Source of the DNA: Gyrodactylus bullatarudis
Lineage: Eukaryota > Platyhelminthes > Monogenea > Gyrodactylidea > Gyrodactylidae
Direction of reading: 5' to 3'
DNA: 64,000 bases
NCBI GenBank assembly: GCA_012064415.1
Contig: SSNU01000075.1
Span: 462,458-526,457, forward strand
The notes under the pieces were generated by a model. The model was not told the DNA's origin, made no database searches, and saw nothing but the letters and a program-made list of their open reading frames with translations. Every line of letters begins with the position of its first letter. Position 1 is the first letter of the stretch. The position numbers and the translations under genes were made by a program. Shown in pieces: positions 35,901-47,266 of the stretch.

Positions 35901-37634
35901 TAGGTTGGAGCGTAAAATGAATCATTATCAGGATTGACAACGTCCATTTCATCGTCGTCATCATCAACCTCATTGATGCCAGTTTTAGAAGGGTACTCTT
36001 CCTCAACTTCCTCGTCATCTTCTTCAACTTCTCCGTCGCTTAGCTGTCGGACTTCCTCGACAAGAGGGAGTGTTTTCTCATTAACATGGTCGTCTTCCTC
36101 TTTACATGGGATAGGAGCCATGTTGATCTTGAGTAGCTCTTCGGGTAATTCAATATCATGAGGAAGAATGACAATACCCTGTGTAGATTTTGATCTTTCA
36201 TCAACAAATGGTTCTTTAAGGCAATCCCGAATAGAGGATTTCTTGGTCAGATCCTGATAAAAAGTATCATTCAGATTTTCCATCTTCATTTTCGATGGTA
36301 ATATGAATGATTCTTTAGTTTCTAATGACTTTCTAGGGGAGGAAATTTTCTTTTCCTTTTTCCCATTCTTATTATTTAGCAGACTTGACTGATTCGATCC
36401 ATCTTGGTCTGAATGGCTATAGCAAGAGTCAATTGACTGTTGAGGTGTCTGGACATCATCTTCATCCGAGATTTGAAATCTATCACCCAATGGACTGATT
36501 AGTAGTCTTTCTTTCAGTTCATTATTTTTACTCAGTAGAGCAGCAGCCTTGTGAAGAATTCCATTTACTCGACTAATCTCTTCTGGAGTTCTTTCGTCGT
36601 CGAGTTGAGATAGGGCTTCGACCTTTTTACTCTTTCGATTGGAATCAATCTTCTTTTTAGAGGTTGAATTCTCCTTCTTTAGTTTATTATTGGAAGAAAT
36701 TTTTGGCAAATTCTCCTTTTTGTGCTCATCATCATGACTCAAACTATTCTTGTCAGGATCATCACTGTCGCTTAGCTGCAGGTCCTCCATCAATGCCATA
36801 AATGTATTTTTTTCTTCACGTTTGGAAGTACCATTTGATGTGAGATTTCGCTTGACAGCATTCTGTTGCTTTTCGGAGTTTGAGTTTATGGAAGCCTTTT
36901 TGCAGGGACTTGTTTTACTATTCTCGTCGTGGGACTTTCCATCTGGCTTTTTCTTTACTTTTGGACGATTTGTAAGTAAGGAAGCTTCATCACGTGATAA
37001 AAGCGTTGCATTGGGAATACTCGATGATCGTTTAGAAATCGAAGATTCACTTGACGGATTACTTTCAAATGGAGAGATTCTGTAAAAGAAAATATTAGAT
37101 TAAATAAAGATTAATCCTAAAATATCTTTTGATAAAAATCAATAAATATAAACCGAAATAGAATCATTCTACTTGAGAAACGAATAAAGATAAACTACTG
37201 TGAATCATTAGACTGTATAAATATAAACTTGATATTTTTATTCTACAGGGGCTATTGAGACTAGTCAATGAAAAAATTTCCTTAGCACAAGTAGTAGGGA
37301 AAAGTAAAGGATATTTAAATTTTATATACCTACTTGTAACATCCAAGAGCTTTGAATCGTACAGACCAATTAGACTCATTATTTGGGTACTGATAGACCA
37401 TTTCAGAGTAATCTCGTATCTCTCGCATGGTATGTTTTGGCCAGACAAAACGCTGTGTCTCCTCGCCATTTGAACTAGTATCATGAAGAACACCGAGAGT
37501 AGTCAAAAAGTCTTTAACTTTAATTCCCATTCGAGATCGTACAATTTTGGCATCATCATCTTCAGCAACCTGAGAATAAAATTGAATATTCTTACCTTGA
37601 CAAAAGTTAGATCGCAGTTGTGTGATTGAGCCAT
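23986..37634 (-). CDS. large nuclear-type Ser/Asn-rich protein, possible AF4/FMR2 (lilliputian) family
   Basis: Six minus-strand exons join in phase: 37634-37596, 37569-37334, 37079-35520, 33260-32729, 26571-26451, 25871-23986, giving 1457 aa. The exon at 26571-26451 was found because it alone reconciles the phases. Introns: 26, 254, 2259, 6157 and 579 nt. The N-terminus is a small folded part (to about 90), then basic/acidic disorder with LMEDLQLSDSDDPD near 190, like the acidic box of AF4 proteins, and long Asp/Glu runs. The fourth and fifth exons are helical, and KWKEAEAL in the last exon recalls the AF4 C-terminal homology domain. A poly-Asn/Ser tail of about 470 residues follows, which AF4 proteins lack. 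Gene model good, family uncertain. Confidence 0.68.
29268..29417 (+). pseudogene. GIY-YIG endonuclease-like fragment (Penelope/LINE relic)
   Basis: A short plus-strand reading contains KLCDCGCTYIGRTIRKLSTRL, the Cys-x-Cys-Gly, Tyr-Ile-Gly and Thr-Arg-Leu pattern seen in GIY-YIG endonuclease parts of Penelope-like and some LINE elements. It is followed shortly by stops and has no reverse transcriptase nearby. Relic inside an intron. Confidence 0.35.
30855..31060 (+). repeat. dispersed repeat, copy 2
   Basis: Diverged copy of the stretch at 6327-6530, with the same ordered blocks AGCCAAGATTTTTG, ATTTTCTATCGAATG and AAACAAAGTATTTTCT. Non-coding, inside the intron of the large minus-strand gene. 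Confidence 0.5.
33261..35519 (-). other. 2.3-kb intron of the large minus-strand gene
   Basis: AT-rich, no supported exon, no recognisable element. Donor GTGAGT at 35519 and acceptor CTTTTACTTTTAG ending at 33261 define it, phase 2. Confidence 0.6.
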
Positions 37635-37888
37635 ATTTTCCAATTTCACCTGGATATATATTTCATTATTGGAATCAGAAGAGATTTAAAAGAAATTGAG
37701 ACTTTTTTCTTTTGGATTATTGCATTTTATCATTAAAATAACCGAGTGTATGAAATTAATGACAAAATGAGTAATTTTAAACGTGCTAAAAACCTAAATC
37801 TTTTAAAACAATTTCATTAGAAATCCGAATTTGAATGTCTAGTTGTTTTTACAGCAAGAGCATTTCAAATTGTTGTTGTAAAAAATTC
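37635..37888. promoter_or_regulatory. divergent spacer, large gene / micropeptide-MED6
   Basis: The 254 bp between the two divergent ATGs contains an acceptor-like TTGTTTTTACAG ending at 37854, 34 nt before the micropeptide ATG. It implies either a 5' UTR intron or a trans-splice site. Otherwise A/T-rich; no TATA box assigned. Confidence 0.4.
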
Positions 37889-38050
37889 ATGGGAAGTAGT
37901 ACTGATGTTTACTCGAATCTGCTGCTTTTTCTAACTTTTGGTGCCGGATTCTTCTCTGGATATTGGACCCATAAAATTAAAATTAAATTTCTTATTAGAC
38001 GAAATAAGAAGTCCACACTTAAAATAACTTTAGATGAGTCAGATATCTAG
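37889..38050 (+). CDS. mitoregulin-like mitochondrial micropeptide
   Basis: 53-codon frame starting MGSSTDVYSNLLLFLTFG, the first ATG after the acceptor at 37854. It has one membrane helix (about residues 9-27, ending GFFSGYW) followed immediately by a strongly basic juxtamembrane run (HKIKIKFLIRRNKK) and a short polar tail. Size, the Gly-x-Trp/Tyr-Trp end of the helix and the Lys/Arg block match vertebrate mitoregulin (56 aa, inner mitochondrial membrane, respiratory supercomplex and lipid metabolism). PIGBOS1 is another small mitochondrial protein to compare. Its last 17 nt overlap the MED6 start in a different frame, so one mRNA probably encodes both. An upstream in-frame ATG at 37835 would lie in the intron. 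Confidence 0.6.
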   Translation: MGSSTDVYSNLLLFLTFGAGFFSGYWTHKIKIKFLIRRNKKSTLKITLDESDI

Positions 38051-38712
38051 TCCCTTTTCAATATCATGGGATAACCCTGCCCTGAGTGGCAATCTGTCAG
38101 CAGCAAATATTCTCGAATACTTTTGTAACTTGACTAATCCGTTTTATGATCGCGAATGCAATAATGAGGTGATTCGCATGCAACGCCTTAACCCTGAGCA
38201 ATTAATAAATTTAACTGGTATTGAATACTACCTACACCATGTCCAGGAACCAATTTTGTACGTAATTAGAAAGCAATATCGAACCTCTCCCACTGAAGTT
38301 ACCCCTATGGCCTATTATTATGTTATTAGTGGAACTGTTTTGCAGGTAAGCCAATTTTGTATTTATTGAATTCAAGGCTCCAGATCTAAACCGTCTCTTT
38401 TGTTCTCGACTTCAAACCGTGACAAATGGACTAAATAAATGTTTCAAATTGTTGTGGGACCGAGCAGAGTATTATCCTGTGGATGGAAATTATTTCTGGA
38501 AAGAACCCAAGTCTCAAGACAGTCCCAACGAAGTTGACCCGAAAGCAAAATCTAGTCAACCTGATGAATCCATTTCTCATGGTAGCATGTACCAAATTAA
38601 AAAACTAGATTATCTTATCCAGGAGTGGACAAAAATATATCCTAGCCCTAATTTCTCTCCGTCTAAAAGTGGAGTTCCTGTCACTACTCCTGCTGAAAAT
38701 CTCAAAAGTTGA
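38034..38712 (+). CDS. MED6: Mediator complex subunit 6
   Basis: Exons 38034-38345 and 38377-38712 with a 31-nt phase-0 intron give 215 aa (human 246). The N-terminal conserved block is clear: SISWDNPALSGNLSAANILE, YFCNLTNPFYDRECNNEV, then LTGIEYYLHHVQEPILYVIR and AYYYVISGTVLQ. After the splice comes APDLNRLFCSRL, as in other MED6 proteins, and YFWKEP. The C-terminal tail is short and proline-rich. Role: head module of Mediator, linking activators to RNA polymerase II. The start codon lies inside the micropeptide frame. The stop is 80 nt from the convergent NUP88 stop. Confidence 0.94.
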
Positions 38713-38792
38713 TCTAACTGAATTAAATTTGTAGCATTTCTTATCATTAGACAAATATTCAATAAAATTTAGTTAAATATTTTATTTTTCAA

Positions 38793-41060
38793 TTATATTC
38801 TATAATGCGATTTGATTATTTCCAATCTCTTTAGCATTACAGAAATCTTTTCTGAATTACTCCTCAAACTGTTCTTCAAGTTATCTAGAGTAGCTTCTGG
38901 TAGTTCATCCTGTTGTATCGAGTTGTCTTCCTTATTCTTGGAAATTTTTTCATAATCTTTCAACAGTTTATTTGTGCTGCTTTTGAGGTAATTGTTCCAT
39001 TTTTTGTAACGGCCCGTGACCTTATTGTTGATGACAGATATCTCATCCCTGATTGATTTTTCAGCATGACTCAGATCATTTGAGGAACCTTGAAAAGATT
39101 AATGAATACAAAAATTACTGTTGATTTTGTTAAAAATGTTTGTTATACGATCTGCTATAATTTTCTCTCGTTCTTCAATGCTAGCCAATTTGCTATTCAT
39201 TTGGATGAGATTCTCGGATAATTTCTCACAAGACTTGTCAATTTCAGTGGAATCCAATTTCTCATTGCTAACTTCATCCTTGATGTTTTTGAAAAATTCT
39301 TCAAGATGATTTCTGGCCAGCTTCATAGCCCTCAGTCTCACCGTAATCATCTTTGTTACCATCTAGACAAAATATGAAATAAACTCAAACTTACATCGCC
39401 AAGAATGATTCTCTGTTCATCTTCAGAGAGTGGTTTATCCTTTTCACAGCGCATATTAATGGAATTACTCGAGGATGACTCCTTGAGAATATGAAGTACT
39501 CTTTTAAAGGTTTCTGACTGAAACTCATCAAGCTCAGAAAAGTTTTCCCGTATACTCTCAAGGGAATTCTTCATCTCGGCAGGGTTATTTTCATCTTTAC
39601 CCTGACGCCCATTTATTGTGACCATAGAAAGTTTCCCTTCAAAATTACGAACAACTAAGTAAAGTTGAGATTTCAGCTGGTTCATGGGAGGAATTTCAAT
39701 GAAACCGTCCAAATGAATTTTTTCACTAGGATTCACAATCAGACATTTTATCTGTGATGAGGTATCCAATTTTGTTGACTTTTTCTCTAGGATACATGTC
39801 AAATCTTTGATCCAACTAATGTCAACTTGGTGAATGCTATTTGTCAACACGCAAAAGTATCGATAATTAGATATGGAGCTTTTGAATACGGCCTTGATCT
39901 CACTATTGTGTTTGTCTAATTCTTTAAAGTTTATACAATCATAGACAGCAAGAACATAGCCCTGTTTAGTGGATAGATATAGGCCCTGATAAATAATTCC
40001 GTTACTATCAACAAGAACAATTACATCAGGTACATTGATAGTGTCATCTCGACTTGCAAATGATAATATCTGAGTGAATTCTCCATCATAATTACTACTA
40101 GAGCTCGGACATATGGGCACATATTTCATTTGGGAGTTTTTAAATGAATATAAGGATCCATCCGAGAGGAGAACAAATAATCCTGAATTCTGGTCAATGA
40201 ACTCAAAGTCGATTATTGAATCGACGAGATTTGTATCAAATTTATATGAAGCAGTTGATTTATCCAAAAAACTCATCTCGTTTTCCTTGTTCTTTGTAAT
40301 CTCTTCAATTAGCTGGATCAAATCGATTTTATTCATGAGCTTGAATTTGACTTCATCATTTTGTAGAAAGCAATAGATTATGAGTAGCTGTCCATCCGAT
40401 TGAAGAATATAGATATTATTACTCCAAGGACACCATTTTGAACAAATAATTTTTTGATGCAGATCAGCTTGAAAAATGGGAAATGTATCGATAAATTCAG
40501 TTCGAGAAGCGATATGATCTCTGCAAATATTTATCAGGGATATTGAGCTTTCTGACTGGAGGGAAAGCATTGTTTTAGATATTGAAATAGATGTTTGAGA
40601 AATTTTTGCATCTATTTTGGCTAGAAGAAGATTTTTTCTAATCACACCAGTGGATTTATCATTTTTAATTAAAAATTCAATCTCTGAACTTTTTGGGTTA
40701 ACATGAATTAATTGGGATACATCATCTGCAATAAGTAAAATTTGATAACATACTCAATTTTAATCCTTTCACTGATTTTGTTGATACAATAGTAGAAATG
40801 ACACTCTTTATAGGCTGCCCAGAGTCATTTGAATAGGATGAGATTAAACTTTTTTCAAATTCGTCAAGTATGAGCATATCTGACGAGATTATTTTCAAAC
40901 ACTTACTAAAATTTTCAAATTTCTTAATTGAACAAACAAATGCCTCCAGCCTGGGAAAATATGTTTTTGTTGAAACTCATCATTTTTGACAAAATATTGG
41001 CACATTATATGAACTAGCTATTTAATTTGATGTTTACATCAATTTTCCATATTTGGACAT
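38793..41060 (-). CDS. NUP88: nucleoporin NUP88-like
   Basis: Six minus-strand exons: 41060-41038, 40950-40907, 40879-40754, 40725-39395, 39362-39119, 39088-38793. Introns are 87, 27, 28, 32 and 30 nt, all phases agree, and the product is 687 aa (human 741). Residues about 60-440 are beta-rich with propeller-like strands (IICSKWCPWSNNIYILQSDGQLLI is typical of the Nup88 propeller). Residues from about 500 form a long coiled coil (SKLASIEEREKIIADRITNI) matching the Nup88 C-terminal trimerisation helices. Role: cytoplasmic-face nuclear pore subunit with NUP214/NUP62, involved in mRNA and protein export. A 111-bp spacer separates it from the divergent BICRA-like gene. Confidence 0.75.
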
Positions 41061-41171
41061 GTAAGTGAATGTTCTATATTTATCCGAGGAATTTATTTAC
41101 TTTGATAATTTAAATATTTTAAACTCTTACTGTCTGTTCTTAGGTTATATATGGTGATTTATTGAGAAATA
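41061..41171. promoter_or_regulatory. 111-bp divergent spacer NUP88 / BICRA-like
   Basis: Both genes start from this A/T-rich segment. An acceptor-like CTGTCTGTTCTTAG ends at 41143, 28 nt before the BICRA-like ATG, with TTATATAT just after it. No CCAAT box. Confidence 0.4.
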
Positions 41172-44100
41172 ATGACAACTCAGCCCACCCTTCCCAACTC
41201 TTCTGCCCAAAAACTACCCAATAATTCGGCTATTATGATTACAAAGTACGTGTAATTTAAAATTTATGAATTTAATTAATGTTTTCTATTCCATGAATTT
41301 TATCAGTTCTCTTCCAATACTTGGAAAAAACTTGAATTTATTTAATATTCCTTTTACATTTCAAGTAACACTTTGAGTCAGCCTGGATTTATACTTGCAA
41401 ATAATGGACAAAATATAGCCACCACTATTTCCAATACGAATCAAACTCAGCCATTCATTTTTACACCCGGATCACAGATTAATGCTGTAAATAATGCCAA
41501 TATAGGAAAGAGGCCACAGTTTGTTAGTTTTGGGCTTGATGGTAATGGCTTGATAGCCTATTCTCCTGGAAATGTAATAGGATCCCAGCAACAGCTCATT
41601 AGAACTTCAAACTTTAATCAAATGATCCCTGCAAATTGTGAGTATTCTATTTAAAAATTTTATTTCAGTTTTCACGGAAAATCTAATTGAAATTAAAAAA
41701 ATAATCATTCGATAATAAACGATTGTTCTTAGATAAATTTATCTTATATTTCCGACTCAATAATTTGATATCTTGTGCAAAAATTATGTCGAAATAATTT
41801 TTTGAAATCTACATTAAATAAGTTTTTCCTTTATATAGGCTTTGAGCTGAGATACCAAAATTAGAAGATATCTTTTGTATTTTTTGTTTCTTGTAATTTT
41901 TTTGCAAATTTTCATGGGTTTTGATGAAATTGAACATTCCAGTGAGCATAAACTATTCAGATTTATTACAGTTTATTTGTATGTAATCGTATTAATGTAT
42001 GATAAAAATATAGTGGCTCAGACTAATATTCAAACCAATACTCCAAATATTCCTCCTGGTTCAACTATCTTCATGTCCCCAATAATTGGCCAGACGAATG
42101 TTTCTAATCAAATCATCTCAAATAATGTAAGTTTTTTTCAATTGATCGTTACATGTAAAATCAAAATAATTGAAATATCTTTGACTGTTTCAGCGGGTGA
42201 ATCAGCAATTTGCTTTTGCTGCACCAGCCTTAGCCACTGTTTCAATGTTGCCTAATGGTCAGTTGTGCGTTACACCAAACCAGCAAAGTCAGCCAGTCAG
42301 TCTGAATCAGTCACAAATCCAACCAACTTTACAGCCGACAAGCCAAACTAAAAATATAAAACCTATTAATAGTAAACCTTTGGCCCCTCTAAATTCCCAG
42401 AGTAACCAAGGGAAAAATGAACCAAGTCCAACTGAAGTTTTGAAACAATTGAACGCCCAGATTGAAAATCTTGCTAGCCTACCTGTTCTCACCGAGGCCC
42501 AAAGCAAGCGACTAAATGAATTAAAAGTTGTCCATGAAAAATTGGTCAAGGCAACTGCAAACAAGAAAATTTACCTTGCCAAAGAAAAACCAAAGGGTAT
42601 ATATAATCCTTCTGACAACGATGAATCCTCTAATGATTCCTCCCTTCAAAAGAATTCTGTGATAAATCCAATGACTTTGAATAGTAAAACTACAATCGCC
42701 CCAGCTAAACAGATCATTCCTAATCCTTTAGTGAGTAGAAAATATTTCCTTAATGAACAAAATAAACACGAGATTGGGTTTCAAAATTGTCATTGGATAG
42801 ATCCTAAAGTAGGGAGTGTATAAGAAGACAATATTAGTGATGGATATAAGGGATCGATAGTCTAAGGATTTTCGATTTCCTCCGGAATTTTATCTCGCTT
42901 ATTAAAAATATTACTATAGAAACTGTTAATACATTAGAACTAAAGTGAGCTGTTTATTTTACGGCTGAAATTAGCAAATTTCGACTTTTAATCAGCCTAA
43001 ATTACAAATTATAGTTAAATTGAAATAAAGCCTATTAAAACATTTTAAGGATGAATTTTGACCTATCCTTTAACCTATGAATCTGTTAGGTAAAACTTTT
43101 ATTTTTTAAATATTGATCTCACAAACTTTTCAACAGAGACATGAAATCTACAGTAAACTTCAGGCTAATAACCTATTGCCAAAATGTGCACTGGGAACAA
43201 TTCTAGCAGATACATTTATTGTGGAATTCAGAATGGCAAATAATCGATATCAACTCCGGATGACTAGACAACAAAAAGAGTCAATGGAAAAATTACTCTT
43301 TGGTCAGCCACCAAAGAAACAATCCGAATATTTGTCAGTATTTCAGCAGGAGCAGGCTAAAATCCCGCAAGCTACTACACCGATTGCTCAAAATCTAGTC
43401 AGTCAACCTAGTCCGATGATAGGAACTAACTTGGCACATATAGCACAGCAACCGGCCTCTGGACAACCACCCCAACAACAGTCTTTCTTTATAAACGGGC
43501 AACAAATTGCATTTTCTCCATCTCCTCTTCCCTCAACTACTCAGAACAAGCCTCTCATTCCTGCTTCTCCGACTGCTGTACAGGGAACTAATCATGCTAC
43601 TGGCATACAACCTTTTAGGTTTATTGCTGCATCACAAATTGGAACTTGTCCTACTTACACAACCAACTGTATTAATGCTGGAGGACAATACTTTCAAGTG
43701 CCTATCAACATGACCAATGCCAATCAGACAAACTTGTCTTGTAAGTAAAATTTATCTGATTTTTTAAAATGAATCCTAACAAATTCTTTGTCATTTGGTA
43801 TTAATATTTACAATCTCGATTACCTTTTAAGCATTGCACGCGGGAAATTTATGTATACGTCAGCCAATAATGACAAGTAATTCCATTGTGACTGCCAGTA
43901 CTATCCTACCAACTGCAATACAACAGCCAAAGTCAGTTGTTAACACCTCTCGTATACCCTTGACATTGCAACAAACCAAAACAATGATAGACCTAAAGAG
44001 GATGTACAATGATGATGTAACCAAGTTATCAACACATGGACAACTCATGGGTGCAAAAATGAACTCGGAGAAGCCCAAGGATATTTTTGAGGATCTCTGT

Positions 44101-46626
44101 TACTATCATATTGCACAAGATCATGATAATACACCAGAGGCTCTTGCTAAAAGTGAGAATTTCATCTATTTAATTTCGAATAAAAATTCAAAAAGATTTG
44201 TGTGTGAAATAGTAGTTTTATTTTGATAATTCTCTTCCAATTCTTCAGCTGATACGATTCTCGAGGAAGCCATTACTGCTATAATGGATAAAAAGTCAAG
44301 AACCCTTCAGGCAATAGATGAATTAATCTTTTGTGAAAATGAATTATACCATGGTCTTTCAAGTCACAATCTCGATAATTATCTTAATAATAAACTCTTG
44401 CTTGAAATGGAAAAGGATTCATTTGAATCTGAGAAAGATCTTCTCAAAAGAATCAACGCCAAAATCTCTGAGGCGGAAGAGAGTAATGACTTCAAAGACC
44501 CTACTGATGATCGGTTTTCAGATTTGACAAGACTGAAGCTTAAACTTGAATCAGATCCATTGCATTCTGAGTCAACTGAGGAATATAAGTAAGTTGAATT
44601 TTTCGAGATAATGAAAATTTAGGGATAAATTAAAATTTTGTCTAGAACTCTACCTAAACCGCGTGCCAATCTCAAGCGTCAGAGATTCAAACCCTCTAAA
44701 CCATATAAACCGTCTAGATTTCTTGAAGGCTATAGACGTTTCCTAGGCCCCTTAATTGACTTTCCATTAGACTTGGATGAAGATATTAAAGAAACTGATT
44801 TCAACCTTCCTGATGTCAACGAAATCCTTCAATCATGGTCAGATAATCCAGATTCAATTATTAAAACAAAAAGACTCCATCACGACCAGAATACTATCAA
44901 ATCGAGTAATTCGTGTAAATCTGCAGACTCCCAGACCAATAACAACTCTCCACCGATATCATCATGTAACTTTGAAGATCAAAACTCTTACGTCTGGGAT
45001 GAAATGGAAGAGAATAGCAATTCACAACTAATTCTCAATCGAACAGAATCCCAAATAGACAACGAAGATACTCTCGGGTCATTCTCAACTACCAATCCGA
45101 AATCAAATCGGAACACGGAAGATGATGAAATGGCACTAATGAGAAGTCTTGAAGAGGCTGCCAATGATATTGTGAGTTTTTATAATAAGCTTGAAATGAA
45201 AAATAAAATATCTCAGTTTATCATTTTGAGCATTCGCGTATTATTTGAACAAATATTGCTGAAGAATCTTCTCTCAAGATAAGCGATACTATTCTTCAAT
45301 TAATTACTTATTATGACAAGAGAAATAATGATTCGAATTTGATATTCTAAAGTACATAGTGTATATGTCAAGGGTAAGACATAATTTTTAATTTTTTGGT
45401 TGATATATATTCCTATATTGAATCCCAAGTTTTAAATTTTATTTTGATGTGTATAATTTCAAATGAGGATACAGGAAAAATTCTCTTTTCATTCATGTAA
45501 AAAGATTTATCTTACAGATCAAAATGACTTCAGAAAATTACAAAAATATATACTCGACTCTGATTGGTCTATAGGGACTGACCAATCAAACGAAACTAGT
45601 CTTCTCCCCAAAAAACCCTATATAATACTATCCCGATTAATATTAAACATTTATTCTGAAATTCAGAATCTGAATATACCCTGATAAATTCCGGTCAATT
45701 TTTTTAAAACTCTTATACTATTCTATTCTCCAATCTGATTGGACAAAACTGATAGGGATGAGATCATGAGAATATATAAATATTATTTTGTTTTTGATTA
45801 GCTCATCGTAACACTGAAGAATGTTAATATTGACCCAAGTTTTATTATAAAACTAATTTTGGATCATTTTTTACTGAATCAAAATTTTTAGTTTTCGAAG
45901 ACTGGGATTGCGGACCATAAAAACCCCATTATTATTGTTATTGGATTCTTGAGAGACTCGTCATTTTTGAAGGAAATTCGAGTCCTTGAATTCGGGATTT
46001 TTTTTCGTTTAATTTTCATAGCGTAAAGTTTTTATTTAAACTCTTCTTACAAAATTACTCAAAATGCATAATTTCAACGAGGTCTATTTCTAATTGTAAT
46101 CCGCATTAACTTTTGAGTAATATTTTGATAATGAGAAGAATAGTTTAGAATTCCAATGGTTAAACTGCTCAAAGCATGTTAAAAAGAATATTTTTTAGAT
46201 TACATAACCGTAATTGATTCTTGATCAGGCTGTTTAGGAACATCACGTAATGTATATTATCCCTGTTTTAAATCAACTATCTAGCTCTCGTGGGAAGGAA
46301 ATTTTTTCGGAAAATTTTCAATATGTATTATTCCGATTAAATATTCCTTTGCTGAGAGAGTCTTTGAGGTTATTTTCCCATCATGACTTGATAAAATAAG
46401 TTTCATATTTGCATTGACACTAAAGGAATACCTGGATGCCCCGGCCACATCCCCAAGTCAGCCGAATAATAATAATCCAGTTTGCGATGAAGTCAAATCA
46501 GTAATCTCCTTCTCCCGACAAGATGACCCAGAATTTGGTGATATAGATGAAAGCAATTGTGGAATTCACTCAGAGGATCCAGACATTGACGCTGCTGTCC
46601 GGTCCATCTTGTCACCTTCCACCTAA
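41172..46626 (+). CDS. GLTSCR1/BICRA-like SWI/SNF (ncBAF) subunit
   Basis: Nine exons: 41172-41245, 41366-41637, 42014-42126, 42194-42730, 43137-43740, 43832-44152, 44249-44588, 44646-45171, 46426-46626. All junctions agree in phase and give 995 aa. The first 530 residues are Gln/Asn/Pro-rich with two short helical islands (QIENLASLPVLTEAQSKRL; ILADTFIVEFRM). Residues about 580-690 fit the GLTSCR1 domain (RMYNDDVTKLSTHG, PKDIFEDLCYYHIAQD, then a helix with LEEAITAIMDKKSRTLQAID). The C-terminus is acidic and ends with a helical SPST tail. Family role: GLTSCR1/BICRA defines the non-canonical BAF complex with BRD9. The last acceptor (ACTAAAG) is weak, the least certain junction. Confidence 0.66.
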
Positions 46627-46963
46627 CTGTATAATGATATCTTCTCTTGTACATACTCCATTAATCGTGTGCACCCCGTACCGATTTTTCCCATCCCAAT
46701 TTCTTTATCATGAGATCTGTACAAAAATTTATAATAATTTTACCTAAACCTACCCCGTCCAATTCACCAACCTATTCTTTTTTTCGAAATGTATAGAAAT
46801 TGTGAAATTTTTTACTCCTACTCAATAAAACTAATTTCATACAATTAATCAAATATCTACCTTTCCTCTCGTCTGATGAGTAGCGTGAACAGAGGGTTAT
46901 TATTTTTAATTGAAGAATTCACCCTGATATTTTATAAGTTTATACCTTATTATTTAAATGTGC

Positions 46964-46970
<7 letters not shown>

Positions 46971-46998
<28 letters not shown>
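46971..46998. repeat. (AT)14 microsatellite
   Basis: Fourteen uninterrupted AT dinucleotides in the spacer between the BICRA-like gene and PPCS. Likely length-polymorphic. Confidence 0.95.
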
Positions 46999-47002
<4 letters not shown>

Positions 47003-47170
47003 CTAATAAACGCTATATAGACGTTATTGTAGTTAAAAACCATTCAATGACCATATAAATATACATATTAACAACAAAAAATACAAATTTCTCGAAAAAA
47101 GAAAGAAATAAAAACAATATTTTCTAATTAATAATCAAATGTCCTTCCTATTTCTTGTTGCTTGCTCCTG

Positions 47171-47201
47171 ATTGGCTGATCGATTCTATTGGCTAACCAA
47201 T
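47171..47201. promoter_or_regulatory. cluster of three CCAAT-type boxes upstream of PPCS
   Basis: ATTGG at 47171, ATTGG at 47188 and CCAAT at 47197 lie 66-96 bp before the PPCS ATG, the usual distance for NF-Y boxes. The same paired CCAAT arrangement stands before RFT1. Confidence 0.45.
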
Positions 47202-47266
47202 GAAATTTCGATTTAATTCTACTATTATTTTCAGGTATTATTATTGTCAACGTGTAAAAGTGGATT

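Noticed and set aside
35806..36161. Ser-rich plus-strand frame and Leu/Met-rich minus-strand frame inside the large gene
   Set aside because: Shadows of Asp/Glu-rich codons in the third exon.
41003..41005. Alternative NUP88 start codon at 41005
   Set aside because: Its frame does not match the phase of the following exons; the ATG at 41060 with an 87-nt intron does.
45463..45684. 73-codon frame as an extra BICRA-like exon
   Set aside because: No matching splice sites in phase; exon 8 joins exon 9 directly in phase 0.
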